Part shown: positions 11,750-24,120 of the stretch, piece by piece
How the letters are laid out: each line of letters begins with the position of its first letter
Numbering within the stretch: position 1 is the first letter of the stretch
Assembly (NCBI GenBank): GCA_028095005.1
Contig: CM051462.1
Location: forward strand, 236,524,973-236,588,972
DNA: 64,000 nt
Reading direction: 5' to 3'
DNA from: Rhynchospora pubera
Lineage: Eukaryota; Streptophyta; Magnoliopsida; Poales; Cyperaceae
The notes under the pieces: model-generated
Told to the model about the DNA's origin: nothing
Databases searched by the model: none
The model's input: the letters and a program-made list of their open reading frames with translations, nothing else
Translations under genes and position numbers: made by a program

Positions 11750-13179
11750 TAGTTAGCACTATTGAAGAACAGTTCTTCGATCTGGGCCGTTGCTTTCCTG
11801 CGCTTCCTGCTGTCCGTTCGATGTTTTTCCTTCCGATTGTCTGATTGGAGATTTTTTACTTGCTTTGCCTCGGTTTCCTGCCTTGACTGCTTCTCTCTCC
11901 CCCTTTTTCTTTGTTTCTCTCGAAGGATCGGAGGAATGTGGTTCCGCATGTGGGTTTCGGTACGGCTTCTGCTGGCCTCATGGTACCGGTCTGTGCGCCG
12001 TCCCTCTTTGTCGCTCCCCTTCTCTATTTGGCTTAGGTTTTGGTCCATGGTTCCTGCTTGGGTCTTTTTTTTCCCGTGAACTTGGATTTTGAGCGCTGGC
12101 CAATCATGTGTGCTCTCTCTCCTGATGGTTCACGGTGGTTTGTTTCTATGGTCCTTCTGTTGTGCGCTGCGCTCTTTTTGATGCAGGTCTGGATTCCAGA
12201 TTTTTCTCTTCTTCCTGTTGATCCTATTGGCTTTTTGGTATTGTTCTGCCATTGCTAGGTAGAGTTTGGTTTGTTATCCTGGTCAGTGCTTTTTTTTCTT
12301 CTTCCGTGGTTCTGTTTTTTACTTATTGTAATGCATCAGAACTGCCTATTTTTTTGGTGCGCCAAAATTACCCCCCCTTCAATGGACCCCAAATTAAATT
12401 ATTTTGTTCTATTGGTCTTTAATGGATCCCAAATTAAATTCTTCTGTCCTGTTGTTGTTGTTTCGGATCATTAAAATACTCTCAGTGCCTTTTGGTCAGT
12501 CCATCTTTACTGTTTTTTATTATGGTCTTTATTTGTCTTGCTGCTTTGTACTGGATCGTTGGTATCTGCAGATTCTGTTCCTTATTTATTGCCGGTTGTT
12601 TATTCTTTTGTGCTTCCTTTTTTGGTTTTCATCTGTTTCATCTATTTTCTGTTTTTCTTATTAGGTTCTGCTCTGCGATCATCATCTTTGTGCCGCCCTT
12701 CAGTGCTGACGCTGCTTGCTGTTGTTGTTGTTTCCTGGTGAGTTCTTGCTTTATACTTTCCCCATCTTTTGTGCATTTACCTTTTGTTCCTGTATTCTCA
12801 TTTGCGGTTTTTATGTTTGCTGTTTGGATGTTCCTTCAGGTTATTCTTCTTGCTGTGCCATTTTGCTGCTGTTTGTTTCCCTTTGCTCATTGGAATTCAG
12901 TACATCCTTCTTCAGGTAATAAATTGTCTTCATTGTATGGTTCCTATTTTTTTTTTTTATCTGCTCATGTGACTTTGGTTGCAGGTTTTGGTGCTCTTAT
13001 TATTGTTTTTTATATTGTGTTTGCGTTTGTTTGGCTCTGTGCACCCTATTGGTTCATTTTGTTGTTGTGTTGGTGCTCTATCTTCTTGGTGATGTTTGTT
13101 TGCGGTGCATTATCGTTCAGGCTTGCCGTTGCTATGATGTTCTTTTCTTTCTTCTTTTCGTGTTGTTAGATTCATTCTT
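11750..13179 (+). other. Leader region of the Helitron Rep/helicase gene
   Basis: A strongly T-rich stretch with many CTTTT and TTCAG motifs, like the introns further down. Several long forward-strand frames here encode only Phe/Leu/Cys/Ser-rich strings, which is what T-rich intron DNA gives by chance. I see no exon with sensible protein before 13180, so I read this as a leader with one or more introns. Confidence 0.5.
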
Positions 13180-16100
13180 ATGGAAGAGCGTTTGCCGTCT
13201 TCAGATGGTGTTGCGGATGCTTCATCGCCTGTTTCGTCTGTTGATGCATGCTTTGGTAGACTCCTTTTTTACAGTTTGACGTCTTGCTTATCATAGATTA
13301 TCCATCAATTCCAGTTCATTTCGCATAGCTGTTTCTCCTTCCATTTTTTCTTGGTTGGATGCAGTGTCTATCGTTGTTCGTCTTATTCTTTTGTCCTTCT
13401 TCAGTTCTTACTGCGCATTCTGCTGCTCTTTATTCTGCTATCTTGAACAGCCTTTTTATAAACGCCCTTGATCACGCTGTTGTTCCCGGTTAGATATGTA
13501 TTTATTTCTCTGTTGTTGTTTCTTTGCTCATCTCTTTCTTCATTCGCTTTGGGTGTCTGTTCAGCTGACTCCTCTTATATTCTGTTGTTGTCTTTTAAGA
13601 TACCTCTCTTAGAGGCCGTCGTCGCAAGTTGATTGGTCGTGGTGATTATTCTAATCTATCTCCTCCCTTGGGTGTATCTGATGAAGATGAAACTAGAGGT
13701 TTCCCCTCCCAAGCTTCCCTCTTTTTCTGTCATCGCTATTTATTTTCCTCATGTCCTGCTTCTGTTGTTGTTCTATATCTCAGATTATATTATTGTTCAT
13801 TTTTTCCTCTTCTTGCTGTTTCCTTCTTTGAGGTGTTCCTGTTGAGTCAGATGATTCTTCTGCTTATCGCCCACTGCGTGTCCGTCGGAGGCTCGCCATG
13901 ATCAGTCATGGCTCAGGTTCATTATCTACGGAATCATCAGATTGGCAGATGACACTTCAAGAGTTTCTGTCTGGCAGTTTGTGCTCTCTTCTCTATACTG
14001 TGATATATTTTTTTCTTCTATTATTCTTTTTATTATTCTTTTTGCTCTCTCATCTGACTGTGCTCCCTTTTACAATTTTTCGCTTTCTTCTGTGCTGATT
14101 GTTCTACAACTCTTTCTCTTTTCATTGTTTCTTCTCTACCTAAGGTCTACCATCTCCCTCCACACCTACTTCTCAGCATAATCCTTCTGTTGGAGCATCT
14201 ATTCACACTGATGGTTCTAATACGGCATATTCTCCGTGTCCTCAGACCCCACCAGCAGTTTCTGTTGTTGCCATAGGTTTATTTATCACCTCTTTATTTC
14301 ATCTTATTATCGTTTTGGTCTGTCTTTTTGACCATATCGGTGTTGCTTTTAGCACTTCTTTCTTTGTATTCTTCATTTCAACTTTTTATTCTTTCTTTCT
14401 GTAGTTGATAGACCCGTCTATGATGATTTTGGCGATCTTACTGAAATGTGTCCCAAATGTTATTCCCTTTTTTGGTATCGAGAGCGTTGCCTGCGAGATT
14501 CACGGGTTGAAAATCCTGTTTATAATCTCTGCTGCAGAGGTGGCCGTGTTCATCTGCCTCCTGTTGATCCTACTCCTTCGCCATTGTCAGAACTCTTGGA
14601 TCCTTTGAATGGCCCAGATTCAAGACACTTCCTTGATTGTATCCGTATCTACAACTCTATGTTCTCATTTACTTCGATGGGTGTTCAGATTGATGATGTT
14701 GTCAACTTTGGTCATGGACCATTTGTTTATAGAATTTCAGGGCAATTATGTCATCTTATAGGATCTTTACTTCCTGATGCTGATGCTCCACCACAGTTCC
14801 TTCAGCTCTATATGTATGACACTGAGCATGAAATCGCAAATCGTCTTGCTGTGTTTTCCACCTCTGATCAAGCATCTGCTCCTCGACCCCATATTGTTCA
14901 GGGATTGAAACAAATGCTTGATGTGTATAATCCTTATGTTCAAGCGTTGAGATCTGTTCGTGACCGTGTACTGGATCAATCAGCTGATTCCTTCACCTTG
15001 AGGATTGTTTCGCACAGATCAGGTGATGGAAGGCAGTATTCTGCTCCAACAGCTTCTGAAGTAGTTGGGCTTATAGTTGGTGATATTGATGCTCAACATT
15101 TTGATCGCGATATTATTGTCCAATCCCAATCAGGTCCATTGCAGCGCATCAGCTCTTTACATCCTTCGTATATGGCGTTGCAGTATCCTCTCCTCTTTGT
15201 CCATGGCGAAGATGGCTTCCATCTTAATATAGAATACAACAGCACTGATTCTGATTCTTCACTGCGCGTCCGACAACATGTTACAATGAATGAATACTAT
15301 TGCTATAGACTTCATGTTCGTGCCATTGGATGTAATATAATTCTCAAGTCTGGCCGTCTCCTTCAACAAGTATATGTTGATATGTTTGCCTGTGTTGACC
15401 AATCGCGGGTTTGGTATATTCATCAGAACCAGTCAGCGTTGCGCTCAGACACATTCTTGAATGTTAGAAATGCTGTTGTCAATCAAGATCTTTATGGTCG
15501 AACTGTGGGAAGACGAATCATATTGCCACCATCACATGTCGGCAGCCCTAGATATATGTTCCAAAATTATCAGGACGCTATTGCTGTCTGTAGACACTTA
15601 GGTCCTCCTCACCTTTTTATCACCTTCACTTGCAATCCTGCATGGCCAGAGATAACTCGGAATTTATTCCCAGGGCAGCACTCCAGTGATCGTCCTGATT
15701 TAGTCTGTCGAGTCTTCAGGATGAAACTTGATCAAATGACACATGATCTCCGCGATGGACGATTTTTTGGCCCTGTATCAGGATGTAAGCAGCTACTATC
15801 TTTGTTGCTCTCTCTATGATTCACACAGACCGATTTAATGTGGTTCTTTCTACCACTCTTACCTTCTTCCATTTTATTATTTTCATTATTCCCTCTGTTC
15901 ATGTATCTTTTTGTATCCTCAATTCATTTTCCGCTTTCTTTTTCCCAGTGATTCATTCTGTTGAATTCCAGAAGAGGGGTCTTCCACACGTCCATATTAT
16001 AGTTTGGTTAGCACACCAGAATAGCCTTTCCGATGCTGCCTCTATTGATCGTGTTATCTCAGCTGAACTCCCGGATCCGATTTCTGATCCTGATGCTTAC

Positions 16101-18893
16101 GATGTTGTTTCACAATTCATGGTTCATGGGCCCTGCGGTGCTGCACGACCACGTTCACCTTGCATGCAGAACGGCAGTTGTAGCAAACATTTTCCGAAGC
16201 GTTTCCATGATACTACACTGATGGCAGATGATGGAGTTGTTGTTTACAGAAGAAGAGATACAGGAGTCACCGTCAACAAGAATGGTGTCATACTAGACAA
16301 CAGATATGTTGTTCCACATAATCTAAATATGCTCTTCAAGTACCGTGCGCACATTAATGTTGAGAGATGTCATACATCCATGATGATCAAATACCTTTTT
16401 AAGTATGTATGCAAGGGTCGAGATCGTGCGAGGATCTCTGTCCAGAGGGATCAACCATCTGCATCCGGTAGCACCATACAGCAAACTCAATCAGAGGAGG
16501 TTGTTGATGAGGTCCTTGATTACTTGGATTGTAGATATCTCACGCCCCATGAATCTATCTGGCGCCTTTTCCAGTTCCATATTCACTATAGTTATCCAAC
16601 AGTTGAGAGATTGCCTGTCCATCTTCCATTCGAGAATAGCATTGTGTTCCGTGACTCACAATCACTCCAGGAAATAACAAACAATCCTGCTGTCCAGCGT
16701 ACAAAACTTACAGCATGGTTTCACCTTAATGCTGTCGACCCAGCTGCTAGAAATCTTACATATCCTGAGGTGACAAGATTCTACACATGGCATGATGATG
16801 GAAAATTTTGGCAATATAGAATGCAGGGTTATCGTCTTGCCCGTATGAATTTTATTCCTCCATCAGCAGGCGAGGTCTATTATGTCAGAATGCTTCTCAA
16901 CTGTGTGTGTGGTGCAAGATCGTTTGAGCAGCTGCGCTTGGTTAATAACACTCTCCATGCAACATTCAAAGAAGCTTGCAATGCCCTTGGCCTCCTTGAT
17001 GATAACACTGAATGGTTATCTACGATGCAAGAGGCTGCTGCATCAGCTTCAAGTCAACAGCTCCGGCAGATATTTGTTGATATCTTATTGTTTTCAGAAG
17101 TAGCTGATGCGCGTGGATTATGGGAGTCTTGCTGGAACTACATGGGAGATGATATAATACAGAGAATAAGAATTGACAATAATAATCCAGAGATGATAGT
17201 AGATACAGATATCCTTAAAGATCATATACTGTATAGACTAGAAGATATTCTTTTCATACGAGGATACTCTTTACAATATGTTCGCCTCCCTGCACCATCG
17301 CGCAGTCGCACAGCATATCCTCATAATAGATTGTTAGTGGAACAGTACTCATTCAATAATGTTGAACTGCGGATGCAATTGCATGCCCTCCTGTCCGGCC
17401 TCAATGTTGAACAAAAAAAAGTCTTTGATTCAGTTGTTCGATCTGTAGAATCACGCTTGGGCAAATTCTACTTTGTCTATGGTCATGGTGGCACAGGTAA
17501 AACGTTCCTCTGGAAAGTTCTCACAGGGTATCTGAGATCAAAAGGTAAAATAGTACTCACTGTGGCCTCATCTGGTCTCTCTTCGCTGTTGTTAGATGGA
17601 GGTGTCACAGCATATTATAGATTTAAGATACCACTTAAATTAAAAGACGGTGCAACATGTGACATCAAAAAAAACACACAACTTGCCCATCTTTTGTTAC
17701 AAACCTCATTAATAATCTGGGATGAGGCACCCATGAACAACAAACTTTGTTTTGAAGCTCTTGATCGTTCAATGAAAGACATCTTTGCTGACTCTTATCC
17801 CCTTCATCAACACAAACCATTTGGAGGAATAACTGTTGTTCTTGGAGGCGATTTCAGACAAACACTGCCAGTTATTCCTCATGGCAGCAGATTTGACACC
17901 GTGGCAGCATCAATCACAAATTCATACTTATGGCCATCATGTCACCTCATGAAGCTAACGATAAATATGCGTCTCTTATCAGCGAATCAATCATTAACAA
18001 ATAGACATACACTTCCTATGTTTGCAACTTGGTTACTGTCAGTTGGAGATGGTCATGCACAATCAGTCAGGTTATACACCAGCTCTGAACCAGATTGGAT
18101 ACAGATACCAGATGAATTTTTAATTCCTCACAATGGTGATCCAGAAAATGCAATAATTGATGCTGTCTATCCAGATTTTCATCATCAATTCCAGGATGAA
18201 ATCTACCTCCAAGAACGAGCAATAATAACTCCAAAAAACAATGCAGTCAATGCTTTGAACGATGTCGTTCTCAAACGAGTGCCTGGTGAACAGCATGACT
18301 ACTACAGTTCTGACACTGCTGAAGGCCGCCACAATCTCCCACAAGATCTACAAACAATGTTCAATTCAGAGATGCTAAACACAATCGCATCAGGTTCCCT
18401 ACCACCTCATAAACTCAGTCTGAAGGTCGGTGTTCCAGTCATGTTATTAAGAAATATGGATCAGGTTAATGGCCTCTGTAATGGAACCCGTATGATCATT
18501 ACAGAATTAGGCACCAGGGTTATAACAGCTCAAGTGATCACAGGATCTGCAAAAGGAAAGACTATTCGGATTCCCCGCATATTATTCTCACATGAAGATC
18601 AAAAGCTTCCATTTATCATGAAAAGAAAACAATTCCCTCTTAGGGTCTCTTATGCAATGACTATAAACAAGAGCCAAGGACAATCACTTCATGTTGTTGG
18701 AGTCTATCTTCCAGAACCAGTCTTTAGTCATGGCCAGCTTTATGTTGCGCTTTCAAGAACTACATCACCAAGCGGCCTAAAGTTACTCATTGTTAATGAG
18801 GATGATCGGTATAAAAATTATACTAAAAATATCGTGTATAGAGAAATTTTTTCTGGACTGCGGACAATAACAGAAAACAATGGTGATTGTTGA
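13180..18893 (+). CDS. Helitron Rep/helicase (RepHel) transposase
   Basis: Seven exons fit with every early junction in phase 1: 13180-13255, 13405-13488, 13600-13698, 13833-13916, 14145-14276, 14405-15784 and 15949-18893. They sum to 4800 bp, 1599 aa. A Cys-rich segment (EMCPKCYSLFWYRERC) is followed by the Helitron-like N domain, then the HUH motif (KRGLPHVHIIVW, His632 and His634) and the two-tyrosine site KYLFKYVCKG (Tyr767 and Tyr771) for strand cleavage. The C-terminal PIF1-type SF1 helicase has Walker A GHGGTGKT (1130-1137), Walker B IIWDEAP (Asp1210-Glu1211), GGDFRQTLPVI, INMRL, MTINKSQGQS and YVALSR. Every expected catalytic residue is present, with no stop or frameshift. The five short N-terminal exons are the less certain part; exon 4 might extend beyond 13916. 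It nicks, unwinds and transfers the element during rolling-circle transposition. Confidence 0.9.
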
Positions 18894-19047
18894 TTCATTC
18901 TTTCTATTTTTTATTTTATTATTTCTGCATCATAAAAAGACCATTTGATTTTTGCTCATTGGTGCATATTTTTATCTCTCTCCATGATTATTTTTTTTCT
19001 TATCTACCTCAATTATAATAACTCTCTCTAATTGTGTACAGATCAAG

Positions 19048-21389
19048 ATGGCTTCTCCAATACCAGTTTCAACTCTCACAATGACAACTGACATACAACA
19101 AGCGAGGATCCATGGTAGACCTGTCAGAATTTGGCCAGCATCTGATCCACGGCGTGGCCGAGTATGGAAGTTAAACTTCTTGCTCCTAGATCATGCAGTC
19201 AGTAGATTCCTTCCTCTACCCAAACAATGCTACTAATTTCCCTCATTGTTTCTTCCTATTTCTTTTTCTTCTCCAACAAGAAATTGGTGTTTCCTCTTCA
19301 TACTTGCATGTTGTGCTGCTGATATTGATCATGTAATTTTTTTTCCTATCTTATAGGGTGGAAAAATACAGGGAATTGTCTTTGCGAATGATTATCAGAG
19401 GATCTCCACTGCTTTTGCTGAGCAAAACATAGTAGAGATCACAAGATTCGCCATTGATGAGTCATCGAAGGATTACCAAGTGGTCAATTATGAATATATG
19501 CTGAAAATTACAAGACAAACCCACATCAGAACTCTTCCACCTAATCAATATGAGATCCCACTGTACAACTTTGATTTTAGACGCCTTGAAGATGTTGGGA
19601 CAGAAATTACATATGAAAAAGCAGTCCTAGGTACGCATTTGTCATCGGAAATAAATTGAAATACAAACAATGAAACTTATTTTCATCTCTTTCATTTTCT
19701 CCACCTCTTTCTTCAAAACTAATCCCTGCTATGTTTTAACCAGATACAATAGCAAGGATATCAGGCTTTAGCGTTGTTGCGACTATTGCATCTATGGGCA
19801 ACGCAAGAGTGCAAACAATGTACCTGACCAATGAAAGGTTCAAATAAAAATCCCAAAATTTTGTTGTTTTATAGTTCAATCATTCTTTATGTTCACTCTC
19901 TCTTCAACACAAACTGTACAATATTTCTACTGTAGAGGATCCACCATAGATGTCGCACTCTGGGCTGACTTCATTGATAAATTTGATGTTGCTGATTTAT
20001 ATGAAAAATCAAAATCTTCTCCAATTATTCTTGCCTGCAATGGTCTTCAGATCAGACGTGACCGCAATGGTAACTTCTATACATCTTTTCATACAATCTA
20101 TCTTTTTTTCCTTCGCATCATCATGATTATTGTTTTCCACCTTTTGTTATATAGGTGTCTATGGTCTCAAAACATATACTGGAACACGGTTCCACTTTGA
20201 CACAACACTGAAAGAAATATCAGACTACCTTCAACAGTGAGTCATCAACAGAATTATTAATTCTTATTCAACCTTTCACAAAAGCAATTGCTGGTCATTG
20301 GCACCAATAGTCCTCTGAAAAATACAAAAAAAAAATTATGAACATTTCTACTCTCCTCTTTGCTGCTGATATACAGATTTGTTATTTTCCATTTTCTTTC
20401 ATCTTCTTCTTACAGGACACAATTTGATGGTAAACCTATAATCCTTGAAGCAACTGCAGAAATGTTTGATCGGCCGCCTCCGCCATTCTCGCTGTTGCCA
20501 AAGAGAGATCCAATCAAGATAACACTCCAGGAATTAAATGCATTGTATCTGGACAATTTTACTGTTAGTGCCACAAATACAACTACACATATTCTCCTAA
20601 TACACAAGAACGTATTATATAAAAGATAGATCACCAACATTGCTGTTCTCTTCACAGGACTCATACTACCAAGCAGCAGTCAGGATAATACGCATCACTG
20701 ATCCTTTTGATTGGTCATATGAAGCATGCACTGAATGCCACAGAAAATTAGACTGTGATGATCAAGGATTCTACTGCACAGAGTGCCGACTTAGGAGACG
20801 ACAGTTCATACCATGGTGATGATTGCTAACCTATTTTACAGATATCCATTCTTCTCATATCACCAAAATAATTATAGACCACACACAATAAAATAAATAT
20901 TACATGAAAAAAAAATTACAAAAACATCAAATCACTCTCGACAAATCCAACATGAATGTTCATGCCGTCCAAACTATAATGATAGATAATTTTCCCATAC
21001 TAAATTTAACACTTTATCAGTGATACCACATTTATTATAGCTACTAAGAGAATATCTCCAATTGCAGGTACACAGTGAGAATCCAGGTCAAGGACCAAAC
21101 TGATGTGGCTCAATTTATTCTCCTTGGTAAAACAGCTCAGATGATTATTGGAATTGATGCACCAGCACTAAAAGCACAGCAAGATGAAGACAGTGATAAA
21201 GCACCACGCGCTCTCCTGAATATCATCAACAAAACATACCTCTTCACTGTATCAGGCAAACAACCAGGACAAAACCGAAAATATCGGAACTATACCGTCT
21301 CCCGTCATGAACCAGTACCAGATCATATGGTTCCTCTCTTGCCAGAACCACTTTTGCTCCTTCCTAACACTCCACCTCATGCACACTAG
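19048..21389 (+). CDS. Helitron-borne RPA70-like single-stranded DNA-binding protein, with a premature TAG
   Basis: Eight exons: 19048-19197, 19357-19630, 19744-19837, 19936-20069, 20155-20236, 20416-20563, 20658-20815 and 21068-21389; 453 aa up to the TAG. The order follows RPA70 DNA-binding domains: an OB fold (GRPVRIWPASD, LDHAGGKIQGIVF), a second OB fold (DTIARISGFSVVATIAS, GSTIDVALWADF), then a C-terminal domain with a zinc ribbon (Cys318, Cys321, Cys334, Cys337 in CTECHRKLD and FYCTEC) followed by YTVRIQVKDQT. Plant Helitrons often carry such RPA genes, presumably to coat the displaced strand. It starts 154 bp after the RepHel stop, in the same direction; an acceptor TGTACAG sits just before its ATG, so a shared transcript is possible. 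The stop at 21387-21389 seems premature (see next entry). Confidence 0.85.
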
Positions 21390-21827
21390 ACAACAGCTTC
21401 GACAGAAACACCTGCGGCTGAAGAACGCCGCAAAATAGCCTTGCAAACTCCACTCACAAACGAAACTGAAGAACAATCCCTCCCAATGAAAAGGTAACAT
21501 TTACAGTGCGTTCTATATCAGTTTCTACCATGAACAGACAAAAATTACTCCACCGCAAACACTCTATTCATTTATTCTGATCATTAAAACAACTTATTCA
21601 GGGTTACACCGCACATGGAAGGAACATCTGTCGTACCTGTTAGAACGGTTCGTAGAAGGCTGGAAGATGATTTCTCTGCACCATCACCGCATAAAGAGTA
21701 ATTCTTTTCCTCTTCCTATACTCACTTGAACTAATCAAACTAAAAAATAATCCTGTTGCTGACTCATTTTCCCTTCAAAAGAGCTCCTTCTCAATCAGCA
21801 CCAGGGCAGCCCAGCGATGAAAACTGA
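21390..21827 (+). pseudogene. Disused C-terminal tail of the RPA-like gene beyond the TAG
   Basis: After the TAG the same frame stays open to 21493 (TASTETPAAEERRK then LPMKR), with a donor at 21494. An exon at 21602-21697 (RVTPHMEGTSVVPVRTV) and one at 21782-21827 (EAPSQSAPGQPSDEN, stop TGA) continue in phase, giving about 81 codons. Correct phase across two more introns argues that this was once translated. The tail is Ser/Pro/Glu-rich and probably disordered, so its loss may be harmless. Confidence 0.6.
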
Positions 21828-21829
21828 CC

Positions 21830-22610
21830 AGAACTTAAAGCAACCCAATTATCATCTACCACTGTCTGTACCGCAATGAACCCTTTTGGATCCATCAAGA
21901 TGAAGCCAGCAACATTTTGTCTTATCTGTAAATTATTCCAATTACTACCTCATCCCAGTATCTTTGTAATATTACCATGTCACAGTAAAAACAGATAGCT
22001 CCATTTTGTTTACTACGCTTTGTAATGATGGCTTATGTAAGCTAAGATAAGAATGTTGGAAATCTCTGCACTCACATACCTACTGTGTAGTGCATCTCTT
22101 TCCAACAATACTACTTGATGCATGTTATGAATACAATCGAAAATGTTATCTACTATTCATCTTCCTTTTACTATTATTTCTTTATAATTGATGCTGCATT
22201 TAAGAAAGTTTCATCATTTTTGGTGAACTGAAAAAAAAATCTTGCCACACAATAGCTCATATAGCTGCTGTGCAAGAACATAAAGACAACAAATAAATAC
22301 AGAACCATTGACAGGTTAAAACGGCAAACACAACATGATAAAAGGATGGCCCATCATTTTAATTAAACATAGCGAAATCATACAACAACTTACACACATA
22401 CATCATACACATGCAGAACAACATAGACCAAACACAAACATCTACAGCACACAGCACTACAGTTTATTATATCAAACATCATAAATCCGCACAGCCACTA
22501 CGGATTCTTGCTTCCTAAACAACTTAATCTACCATTCACCGTACCACATCTAGAAAAAAACAAACACACATCTAGCTTGCACCAACTATAGACCATCCCA
22601 TCAAACCACT
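21830..22610. other. Convergent 3' region between the RPA-like gene and the minus-strand gene
   Basis: AT-rich sequence with no ORF of note. It should contain the 3' ends of both converging Helitron transcripts. Confidence 0.4.
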
Positions 22611-23718
22611 TCACTTTGCATCAGGCCACTTACGCCAGCCACTCTCCTCATCCACATCATCAACCTCCTCCCTTGATTCATTAACCTCCCAACCATTGAC
22701 ATTTCCACCACGACCTATGCCAAAGCCGCCCACAGCAACCACATCAACATTCTCAGCTCCACCACCACCAGCCAATGGAACCTCCGCAGCATCTTCTACA
22801 GCTCCATCATCATCATTGTCACCCCTAACAGACCCACTACGCTGTCCTCTTCCAACAGGAACACCAATAACGACTGGAACCCTTCGAACAACAGTCTTCT
22901 TGCGCTTCAACAGCACAACCAACTTGAACTCATCAACAAAATGACCAACTTTGTCTTTCCTCTCAAAAGGCTTTTTCCCATCACCACCATCGCCGCCCTG
23001 CAATAACCAAGAAATGAAGAGACAAAAAATGATTGATCCACATCAACCAGCGTTTGCTTCAACGTATACGACAATAAAAAACTATTCCTTATGTACTTAG
23101 TCTGAACCAAAATTACAGACAATGCCGAAAAAAGAAATAAATGCAGCGATTATCTACCATAACACAATAGAACTATTCTACATGCCAACAACAATCATTT
23201 TCCTTCTTAAGAGCATTACCTCACCACCTCCGTGCTTGCTCAGAAAGCTCATCCTTCAAACAACTCAACCAAATTTCTTTTGTTTGTTTCCCTACCCTAA
23301 AAGAGCTAACCAGACCACTTCACCACAATTGTTCCGTCTGCTTCTATATATAGAAAAAACTATCATAAAACCTTCAAAAGAGCACGACATCCAAGTACCC
23401 ATGCCTTTTCAGATTATAGACATATCAAATCAACACCGCTGTTCCACCACAAAAATGGATGAAGACAAACTTATTACCACCCGTGCTCTCTTGCACCCTC
23501 TAATATCCAGAACAACGGATAAAATCACCCCTATACCTACCAATCTCTTACAACTTTACAGACCCCATCCATGTATCTCTTTTTACCTCTACTGACACTC
23601 CATCTAATAGATTCCACTGAACAGATTCCAAAAATAAAATAATTCCTTTATCCATTTTTAGCTCCCCATAGATATTCCGCGGCCGTCCTTTCTTATCTGC
23701 ATCACTGATCGAATCCAT
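22611..23718 (-). CDS. Possible third Helitron gene, convergent, unknown function
   Basis: Not recognised. On the minus strand an ATG at 23718 opens 44 codons (MDSISDADKKGRPRNIYGEL onward, including SVQWNLLDGVSVE) to a donor GAG|GTAAAA at 23587/23586. The last exon seems to start at about 22998, after TTATTGCAG, and runs to a stop at 22611-22613. It encodes about 128 aa: GGDGGDGKKPFERK, VVLLKRKKTVVRR, then Gly/Val/Asp-rich sequence ending ESGWRKWPDAK. The DNA between is T-rich on the minus strand, as introns are in this element. One or more middle exons are unresolved. It could be a Helitron accessory gene or a captured host fragment. The end exons look coding; the join does not yet close. 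Confidence 0.4.
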
Positions 23719-24094
23719 TTATACAGTCTGCTCCGCAGCTCCAACAATGCACGCCGATATGACAAACACCCTAGATTCCATGCTACCCTACAGGGTCTTA
23801 CTACCTATCCACCACCACAGCAGAAAAAATATAACCCGTATTCTTATCTAGATACAATCTGTGCATCCCCAGACAGAGAAGAATTTGACTACACAATATC
23901 TACATTTGCGCTTTTGATCCACTAACTAAAACAAACTACTATCTTTCCCTACCATTGCACCCTATCAAACCTCCATATATCCATCTCTTGCAAAACAACC
24001 AATAATAATTACTATCGTTCATGAGAATATTTTTTTTAAAAATTACAAAGATAATCAATCTAACGGTACCATATATATAAGAAAAAAAATTAGA

Positions 24095-24120
24095 TCGCGC
24101 AACGCGCGAATGCCCACTAG
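24095..24120 (+). other. Helitron 3' terminal hairpin and CTAG end
   Basis: A six-base-pair GC-rich stem (TCGCGC/GCGCGA, loop AAC) lies 7 bases before CTAG, the CTRR terminus. The host base after it is T. In known Helitrons this hairpin acts as the stop signal for rolling-circle transfer. Confidence 0.85.

Larger units (their letters stand above)
11712..24120 (+). mobile_element. Autonomous-looking Helitron, about 12.4 kb
   Basis: 5' end TC (after host A at 11711). The 3' end has a perfect 6-bp stem hairpin TCGCGC-AAC-GCGCGA at 24095-24109, then ATGCCCA and CTAG at 24117-24120, followed by host T at 24121. These are the structural hallmarks of a Helitron: no terminal inverted repeats, no target duplication, A|T insertion. 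Inside are a Rep/helicase gene, an RPA70-like gene and a possible minus-strand gene. The left half is T-rich on the + strand (introns of the + genes) and the right quarter is A/C-rich (introns of the minus gene), so composition flips within the element. The 5' boundary rests on TC plus the paralogous empty site; the 3' boundary is firmer. Confidence 0.85.

Noticed and set aside
12492..13169. 225-codon forward frame and overlapping frames in the Helitron leader
   Set aside because: Composition is almost entirely Phe/Leu/Cys/Val/Ser from T-rich DNA, the same bias as the RepHel introns; no domain and no codon-position pattern.
14405..14608. 67-codon frame starting at the RepHel exon 6 acceptor
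   Set aside because: It is the wrong frame of a real RepHel exon.
22696..22944. 82-codon Pro/Thr-rich forward frame
   Set aside because: Antisense shadow of the Gly/Asp/Val-rich minus-strand exon, whose coding look is better.
23122..23595. 157-codon forward frame near the Helitron 3' end
   Set aside because: A/C-rich strand opposite the proposed minus-strand gene; Pro/Thr/Ile-rich by composition and without family features.
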